DNA from: GCA-2693325 sp964011675
GTDB taxonomy: Bacteria; Latescibacterota; UBA2968; UBA8231
Direction of reading: 5' to 3'
Assembly: GCA_964011675.1 (NCBI GenBank)
Contig: CAXGPR010000141.1
Span: 1 to 6,858 of the forward strand
DNA length: 6,858 nucleotides
The notes under the pieces: model-generated
The model's input: only the letters and a program-made list of their open reading frames with translations
Databases searched by the model: none
What the model was told of the DNA's origin: nothing
Made by a program: the position numbers and the translations under genes
In this document: positions 1 to 4,015 of the stretch, in pieces
How the letters are laid out: each line of letters starts with the position of its first letter
How positions within the stretch are numbered: the first letter of the stretch is position 1

Positions 1-80
1 TGGTGCGCACAGCGTTCGTGGAACGGCACGTGTAGGACGGTCTTCTCGATGCTATCGACATTAAAATGTTCGGCGTGCAT
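1..80 (-). CDS. 5' end of a divergent gene, possibly an enolase-superfamily (mandelate racemase/muconate lactonizing-like) enzyme, cut by the window edge
   Basis: An open frame starts with ATG at 80 and runs leftward without a stop to the window edge, giving 26 whole codons. It is preceded by AAGAGGAG at 89-96, 8 nt from the start, and by a well-formed promoter at 138-166, so I treat it as a real gene. The visible N-terminus is MHAEHFNVDSIEKTVLHVPF followed by HERCAH. A short strand followed by a 'V-x-V-P-F' turn is how many mandelate racemase/muconate lactonizing proteins begin; these include sugar-acid dehydratases that bind Mg2+ in a C-terminal barrel. None of the catalytic barrel is in view, so the product name is a guess from about 25 residues. 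That a gene starts here is much more certain than what it encodes. It is transcribed away from the GH4 gene and shares its control region. Confidence 0.6.
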   Translation of the reverse strand, partial: MHAEHFNVDSIEKTVLHVPFHERCAH

Positions 81-88
81 ACCTTATG

Positions 89-96
89 CTCCTCTT
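89..96 (-). promoter_or_regulatory. Ribosome binding site of the leftward gene
   Basis: The minus strand reads AAGAGGAG, 8 nt before the ATG at 80. It is a near-consensus Shine-Dalgarno sequence at good spacing. It is the main reason for choosing that start and for believing that the truncated frame is a gene. Confidence 0.7.
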
Positions 97-118
97 AGTC
101 CATCGATTTTCTTATCTG

Positions 119-145
119 TTGGCATGACAACCGAGACAGTATAGT
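119..145 (+). promoter_or_regulatory. Weak candidate promoter for the GH4-leuB unit
   Basis: On the plus strand, TTGGCA (119-124) and TATAGT (140-145) resemble -35 and -10 hexamers, but the spacer is only 15 nt. Its -10 overlaps the -10 of the leftward promoter (138-143), so polymerase could not occupy both at once. If it is used, transcription would begin near 152 and the inverted repeat at 167-203 would lie in the mRNA leader. The true rightward promoter may be elsewhere in 81-225. Confidence 0.22.
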
Positions 146-166
146 TTTAAACCCCATAGCCATCAA
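138..166 (-). promoter_or_regulatory. Sigma70-type promoter for the leftward gene
   Basis: On the minus strand, TTGATG (161-166) and TATACT (138-143) are separated by exactly 17 nt. This fits the -35/-10 consensus with 4 of 6 and 5 of 6 matches. The expected start is near position 131, giving a leader of about 50 nt before the ATG at 80. The call rests on consensus only. Its position directly before a good ribosome binding site supports it. Confidence 0.55.
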
Positions 167-203
167 TTAGGTGCGAACCCTGCATGGGTTATTGCACGCC
201 TAA
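167..203. promoter_or_regulatory. 37-nt interrupted inverted repeat in the divergent control region
   Basis: Three consecutive pairs of arms match: TTAG/CTAA outermost, GTGC/GCAC in the middle and AACCC/GGGTT innermost, around a TGCAT centre. They are broken only by a G/ATT internal loop and a 2-nt bulge, for 13 base pairs in all. The repeat begins directly beside the -35 of the leftward promoter. Seen as DNA, it could bind a dimeric regulator controlling both divergent units. Seen as RNA, it could form a hairpin in the leader of the GH4 gene. No run of T follows it, so it is not an intrinsic terminator. I do not recognise it as the site of a known regulator. Confidence 0.45.
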
Positions 204-224
204 AAATAGCTCAGTCCTTCTTAC

Positions 225-231
225 GGAAAGG
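225..231 (+). promoter_or_regulatory. Ribosome binding site of the GH4 gene
   Basis: GGAAAGG lies 10 nt before the ATG at 242. The same heptamer at the same spacing precedes the chosen acnB start, which suggests a preferred Shine-Dalgarno form in this genome and supports both start choices. Confidence 0.6.
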
Positions 232-241
232 CCCTATCACT

Positions 242-1570
242 ATGCCCAAGATCGTCTTTATCGGCGCCGGCAGTTTTGGCTTCACGCGCGGTTTGGTCCG
301 CGACCTGCTCACCTTCCCCCTTTTGGAAGGCAGCGAGATCGCGCTCGTCGACATTAACAAGGAGCGCCTCGACTTCGCTCGGCGCGCCTGCCAGAAGATC
401 ATCGATGGGGGCAACTACCCGGCCAAGATTACCGCGACCACCGACCGCCGCGAAGTCCTCAAGGGCGCCGATGCCGTCATGGTGACGATCCTCAACGGCC
501 GCACCAACGTCTGGCAGCACGACATTCTCATTCCCAAAAAATACGGCATCGACACCAACGTCGGCGACACACGCGGCCCCAGCGGCATCTTCCGCGCCCT
601 GCGCACGTTTGATCCCATGCTGGCGATCGCCCGCGATATGCAGGAGCTGTGTCCCAACGCCATCATGCTCAACTACACCAATCCGATGGCCATGCTCTGC
701 CACGCAATGCAGCGCGAAACCGACATCGCCATCACCGGCCTCTGTCACAGCGTGCAGGGCACTTCGGCTATGTTAGCAGGCTGGCTCGGCCTCAAGCCCG
801 AATCCATTGACTACGTCTGCGCCGGCATTAACCACATGGCGTTTTTCACGGAGTTCAAGCACAAGGGCCGCGATCTCATACCACGCCTGCGCAAATTAGT
901 GCGTACGGACAAGGCGATTTACAACCACGAACAGGTTCGCAACGAGATGTTTATGGCGATGGGCTACTACGTAACCGAGTCGTCGGGCCACAACTCGGAG
1001 TACAACTGGTGGTTCCGCAAGCGCCCCGACCTTATTAAGAAGTACTGCAAAGACGGCACGGGCTGGAATCCCGGCGAATACGCTCATATTCTCAAGCGCT
1101 ACCGAGAGCGGGAAAAAACTTGGAAGAACGAGGTAAAAGAATGGCTGGCCAGCGACTCACCCATCTCGCTGGAACGCGGCCACGAATACGCCGCCTATAT
1201 CGCCAACGCCTGGGTCGGCGGCGAACCGTTTAAGTTTAACGGCAACGTGCCCAACGACCGGCTCATCGACAACTTACCGCAGGGTGCCTGCGTCGAGGTG
1301 CCGGTGCTGGCTACGCGCAACCAGCTCGAGCCCATTCGCGTCGGTTCGCTACCGGCCTCTTGTGCCATGCTAACCAACTTGAGTGCACAGATCGAAATGC
1401 TCACCGTCGAAGGATCGCTCTCTGGCGATCCCGAAATGATCTACCAAGCCATCGCCCACGATCCGCTGACGGCAGCCAAGCTGTCGCTGGCCGAAATTCG
1501 CCAGATGGTGCGCGAGATGTTCAAGAAAAACAAGAAATACCTGCCGCAGTTTAAGAAGATCAATATCTGA
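242..1570 (+). CDS. melA: Family GH4 glycosidase, alpha-galactosidase (MelA-like)
   Basis: This 442-residue protein is full length for glycoside hydrolase family 4. These cytoplasmic enzymes use NAD+ and a divalent metal, usually Mn2+, to cleave glycosides by oxidation at C3, elimination, addition and re-reduction. The N-terminus is a Rossmann strand with IGAGS at residues 7-11 and the acidic D37 that ends the second strand. GDTRGPSG (108-115) and NYTNPM (144-149) are family blocks. The metal ligands are expected to be C168 in the CHSV motif (168-171, then QGT) and H198 in GINHM (195-199). CHSV is the version typical of alpha-galactosidases such as E. coli MelA; other GH4 specificities carry different residues. 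The later blocks TESS (245-248) and LIDNLPQG (341-348) also match MelA. There is no signal peptide, so the substrate must be imported. The start is supported by GGAAAGG at 225-231, 10 nt upstream. It is first in a probable two-gene unit with leuB. GH4 membership is near certain; an alpha-galacturonosidase or related activity remains possible. Confidence 0.88.
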   Translation: MPKIVFIGAGSFGFTRGLVRDLLTFPLLEGSEIALVDINKERLDFARRACQKIIDGGNYPAKITATTDRREVLKGADAVMVTILNGRTNVWQHDILIPKKYGIDTNVGDTRGPSGIFRALRTFDPMLAIARDMQELCPNAIMLNYTNPMAMLCHAMQRETDIAITGLCHSVQGTSAMLAGWLGLKPESIDYVCAGINHMAFFTEFKHKGRDLIPRLRKLVRTDKAIYNHEQVRNEMFMAMGYYVTESSGHNSEYNWWFRKRPDLIKKYCKDGTGWNPGEYAHILKRYREREKTWKNEVKEWLASDSPISLERGHEYAAYIANAWVGGEPFKFNGNVPNDRLIDNLPQGACVEVPVLATRNQLEPIRVGSLPASCAMLTNLSAQIEMLTVEGSLSGDPEMIYQAIAHDPLTAAKLSLAEIRQMVREMFKKNKKYLPQFKKINI

Positions 1571-1581
1571 TACTTTTCCCT

Positions 1582-1586
1582 AGGAG
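1582..1586 (+). promoter_or_regulatory. Ribosome binding site of leuB
   Basis: AGGAG is 6 nt before the ATG at 1593 and only 3 nt before the in-frame TTG at 1590. The spacing decides for the ATG. The 22-nt gap from the GH4 stop to this start contains no terminator, in keeping with co-transcription. Confidence 0.65.
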
Positions 1587-1592
1587 TTATTG

Positions 1593-2678
1593 ATGAACAC
1601 CTATAAAATTGCCCTGCTCGAGGGCGACGGCATCGGACCTGAAATCTCCAAAGAAGCCGTCAAAGTTCTCCAGGCCATAGAAGGAGCTGGCAAGGCACAG
1701 TTTGAAATCACGAGTGCCCCTTTCGGCGGTGACGCCTACTTTTCGCACGGTCATTCCTTTCCCGAGGAGACCAAGGCCGTCTGCGATGCAGCGGACGCCA
1801 TTATCAAAGGTCCTATCGGCCTGAGCAAGGCCGAGTCAGACAAGATTCCCGTCGAAGAGCAGCCCGAACGCGGCGCGCTGCTGCCGATGCGTAGACGCTA
1901 CGATACGTTTGCCAACTTCCGCCCCGTCTACTTGCCCAAAGGTGTGCAGCACTTTTCGCCGCTGCGCCCCGAGATAGTAGGTGACGGCATCGATATCATG
2001 ATGATCCGCGAGCTGGTCGGCGGCCTGTACTTTGGCAGCAAAGAGCGCGGGGAAAAAGAGGGTAAGCGCTACGTCAACGAGATGCTCGAATACGACGAAG
2101 ACCAAATTCGCCGCATTATGCACATCGCGTTCAAAGAGGCACAGAACCGCACAAAAACGCTGCACAACGTGCACAAGAGCAACGTGCTCATGTCGAGCGT
2201 TCTGTGGAATGAAGTGCTCGAAGAGGTCGCTCCCGAATACCCCGACGTAACCGTCGAACACGTCATTGTAGATGCGGCAGCGACTCTGCTGATTCTCAAA
2301 CCGACGCAGTTTGACGTGATGGTTATGGAGAATATGTTCGGCGATATTCTCTCCGACTTGGGCGGCGGCCTGCTGGGCTCGCTTGGCCTGATGCCCTCAG
2401 CCTGCGTCGGCCCGGAAAAGTCCTACTATGAGCCCTCGCACGGTTCGGCGCCCGACATTGCCGGACAGGGCATTGCCAATCCCTACTCTATGATTGGATC
2501 AGTCGCACTCATGCTGGACAAGAGCTTTGGCATGAAAGCTGAATCAGACGCGCTGTGGAATGCCATGCAGCAGGTCTTTGCCGATGGGTTCACAACCGCC
2601 GATCTCTCGCGCGGCGGCGAGCAGCTCATCAGCACCGCCGAGTTCGGCGACAAAGTGGTAGCGGCGCTGCAATTGTAG
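1593..2678 (+). CDS. leuB: 3-isopropylmalate dehydrogenase
   Basis: This 361-residue cytoplasmic enzyme would oxidatively decarboxylate 3-isopropylmalate to 2-oxoisocaproate with NAD+, the third step of leucine synthesis. Family landmarks run in order: GDGIGPE (11-17); the substrate-binding loop PERGALLPMRRR (91-102) ending at FANFRP, with arginines 100 and 110; RELVGG (139-144) and Y146; K195 and N197; D227; and NMFGDILSD (247-255) with metal ligands D251 and D255. HGSAPDIAG (283-291) carries D288, the residue type that goes with NAD rather than NADP. The substrate loop and the REL-GG motif are LeuB-like, not those of isocitrate or tartrate dehydrogenase. Oddities are His before the catalytic Lys where Asp is usual, DAA where many have DNA (Thermus has DAM), and LGGG in place of the usual EASM-type residues. 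A TTG at 1590 could extend the frame by one codon, but AGGAG at 1582-1586 suits the ATG at 1593. It starts 22 nt after the GH4 gene and ends before a strong terminator. No other leu gene is in view. Confidence 0.88.
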   Translation: MNTYKIALLEGDGIGPEISKEAVKVLQAIEGAGKAQFEITSAPFGGDAYFSHGHSFPEETKAVCDAADAIIKGPIGLSKAESDKIPVEEQPERGALLPMRRRYDTFANFRPVYLPKGVQHFSPLRPEIVGDGIDIMMIRELVGGLYFGSKERGEKEGKRYVNEMLEYDEDQIRRIMHIAFKEAQNRTKTLHNVHKSNVLMSSVLWNEVLEEVAPEYPDVTVEHVIVDAAATLLILKPTQFDVMVMENMFGDILSDLGGGLLGSLGLMPSACVGPEKSYYEPSHGSAPDIAGQGIANPYSMIGSVALMLDKSFGMKAESDALWNAMQQVFADGFTTADLSRGGEQLISTAEFGDKVVAALQL

Positions 2679-2698
2679 CATCCCCGCGCTGCTACGAG

Positions 2699-2733
2699 AG
2701 AGGGGCAGCGGATTCTATCCCTGCCCCTCTTTT
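2699..2733 (+). terminator. Intrinsic terminator after leuB
   Basis: A perfect 10-bp stem (AGAGGGGCAG with CTGCCCCTCT) closes a 12-nt loop that can itself pair further (GGA with TCC), and runs into TTTT at 2730-2733. It begins 20 nt after the leuB stop. The T run is short, so the stem carries most of the strength. Read on the minus strand it follows the GIY-YIG gene by 13 nt but is trailed by CTCTCG, a poor U-tract. It may give some termination in both directions for these convergent genes. Confidence 0.8.
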
Positions 2734-2746
2734 CCCTCCACGCTCT

Positions 2747-3031
2747 CTACGTTTCGATCGCCTCAGCCATAGCCTGCAAAAACGCAGGGCATTCAACCAG
2801 CCGTTCTTTCTCCGTGCGCGCTAGCGCCTTAACGCAGTATTCCAAACGCGCCGCCCGCGTTCGATCTCCCACTCTAATCTGAGCGACAAGCCGCAGCGGA
2901 CCGCGACCGCGCAGATATTTAGCCGCCCTAGTGCCGCCGCATTCGTGCTCGCAAAATCGACGCGCAACGTCGGTAGTGATTCCCGTGTAGAGCGTGTCAT
3001 CGCCGCAGCGAATTATATAGAGATACCACAT
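2747..3031 (-). CDS. GIY-YIG domain protein, UPF0213/YhbQ type
   Basis: This 94-residue protein consists of little more than one GIY-YIG nuclease module. The YLY (residues 3-5) and YTG (15-17) pair stands in for the family's GIY and YIG. R25 and H29 follow on the first helix, then AKYLRGRGPLRLV (37-49), which is highly characteristic of the UPF0213/YhbQ group, and a glutamate at 64 in the place of the metal-binding acid. All expected catalytic positions appear present. The cellular role of these small stand-alone proteins is poorly defined; DNA cleavage or repair activity is inferred from the fold and from work on YhbQ-like proteins. The gene lies 37 nt behind the metallophosphoesterase on the same strand and is probably read from its transcript. 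Its ribosome binding site is weak (TGTAGG close to the start). It converges on leuB across the terminator. Confidence 0.85.
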   Translation of the reverse strand: MWYLYIIRCGDDTLYTGITTDVARRFCEHECGGTRAAKYLRGRGPLRLVAQIRVGDRTRAARLEYCVKALARTEKERLVECPAFLQAMAEAIET

Positions 3032-3068
3032 AGCCTACAGACGGATCGCTCGGGATATAGCCGCATCG

Positions 3069-3917
3069 TTAGCGTCCAAACGCGCGATCGCATGCGCGTC
3101 CCTGCACAAACGTTTTTTCATAATCATAGCCGGCCGTTGCGCCTATCCAATTGGCCAGGCTGTGCGTCGTCATCGAGAGATGGCCGTCCGCCAAATCAAA
3201 ACATTTAAAGTCGAAAGGTATCTCAACAAAGCTGCTGCTGGTAGCAAAGTGAGCCGTGTGTGCAACCACGCACGTATTGATGTGACTGTGTGCTCCCAGC
3301 ACGCAGTGCAGTGATCGATGCGCTGCGCAGAGCGCCTCCCCCCATTCGACAAAACCCTGCGGTGGCCTGTGAAAAGGCTCCGTCAAACCCGTCTGATCAG
3401 CCGGCACACCGCAGAACGGACTGTGCGTAGAAAGGATGTGTATTCGATCGTCTTGGCGTTCTAACCCAGCTTCGATAAAACGCTCCTGTTCCGGCAAGAA
3501 ATGGGGTTCCTGCACGCCGTTCCAAACGTAGGGCTCAGGCCCCCACTGGTTGGGCACTACGTGGATAAGACAGTCGAGCGTTTCTATCGTAAAATTAACG
3601 CTTTCCAAAAACAGATGCTGCGCTCGATCCAGCCACATCTGTGCCGCATTTTCTCTCGTCAAATCGTGGTTACCCAAGCACAGATACACCGGGACGGAAA
3701 GCTGAAACACCTCGGCAGCGCGGTCTATGTTTTCCTCACAGGTAGAATCAATCATATCTCCACCGTGTAGGACAAAGTTTACGGGGCCATGCGCGTCCAT
3801 CCACGCTTCCAGCGCCGCGAGCAATTCGGGCAGTCGGGAGGGCTGCGATGCCTGCATGGTATAGCCGGGCGTCTCTATGCCCCAGTGCGTATCAGATAGA
3901 TATACGAAGCGCGTCAT
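3069..3917 (-). CDS. Calcineurin-like metallophosphoesterase
   Basis: This 282-residue protein has the complete set of dimetal phosphoesterase motifs: D9 and H11 in SDTHWG, D54 in GGDMID, N83-H84 in GNHD, H165 in STHS, and H210 and H212 in GAHSH. Together they bind two metal ions and should hydrolyse a phosphoester. The overall size and motif spacing resemble CpdA/Icc-type 3',5'-cyclic-nucleotide phosphodiesterases, but such proteins act on many substrates and I cannot name this one. There is no signal peptide or membrane segment, so it is expected in the cytoplasm. The protein has many histidines and cysteines outside the motifs. The ATG at 3917 puts the first catalytic strand at residues 2-9, the usual position. 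Only a weak AGG-type ribosome binding site precedes it. It begins 25 nt beyond the T-tract of the acnB terminator and is followed by the GIY-YIG gene. Confidence 0.87.
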   Translation of the reverse strand: MTRFVYLSDTHWGIETPGYTMQASQPSRLPELLAALEAWMDAHGPVNFVLHGGDMIDSTCEENIDRAAEVFQLSVPVYLCLGNHDLTRENAAQMWLDRAQHLFLESVNFTIETLDCLIHVVPNQWGPEPYVWNGVQEPHFLPEQERFIEAGLERQDDRIHILSTHSPFCGVPADQTGLTEPFHRPPQGFVEWGEALCAAHRSLHCVLGAHSHINTCVVAHTAHFATSSSFVEIPFDFKCFDLADGHLSMTTHSLANWIGATAGYDYEKTFVQGRACDRAFGR

Positions 3918-3942
3918 AACAGCCTGCTTTATGCGTCACGTG

Positions 3943-3981
3943 AAATAAAAACAGGGGCGACGGAACAATCCGAAACCCCTG
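3943..3981 (-). terminator. Intrinsic terminator of acnB
   Basis: On the minus strand, CAGGGG (3981-3976) pairs with CCCCTG (3957-3952). An inner CGG/CCG pairing lies across a small internal loop, and TTTTTATTT follows directly (3951-3943). It lies 34 nt after the acnB stop codon. The hairpin followed by an almost pure T run is a classic Rho-independent signal. The reverse orientation lacks a T-tract. The phosphoesterase start codon follows within 25 nt, so incomplete termination may matter here. Confidence 0.78.
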
Positions 3982-4015
3982 CTCAACCTATGGTTATGTA
4001 TCAAACGCCAGCGCG

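Noticed and set aside
27..32. CACGTG as a second copy of the palindrome found at 3936-3943
   Set aside because: It lies inside the leftward coding region and lacks the flanking T and A. A 6-mer match is expected by chance.
221..748. 175-codon open frame on the minus strand opposite the GH4 gene
   Set aside because: It lies antisense to a well-supported gene, has no recognisable motif, and is explained by the codon bias of the GH4 gene.
1590..1592. TTG as the leuB start codon
   Set aside because: It is only 3 nt from AGGAG, whereas the next codon is ATG at 6 nt spacing.
1836..2261. 141-codon minus-strand open frame inside leuB
   Set aside because: It is antisense to conserved LeuB motifs and shows no domain of its own.
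1593..2678. Tartrate/D-malate or isocitrate dehydrogenase instead of LeuB
   Set aside because: The substrate loop PERGALLPMR and the RELVGG motif are LeuB-type; the other enzymes have different residues at these places, such as RENSEG.
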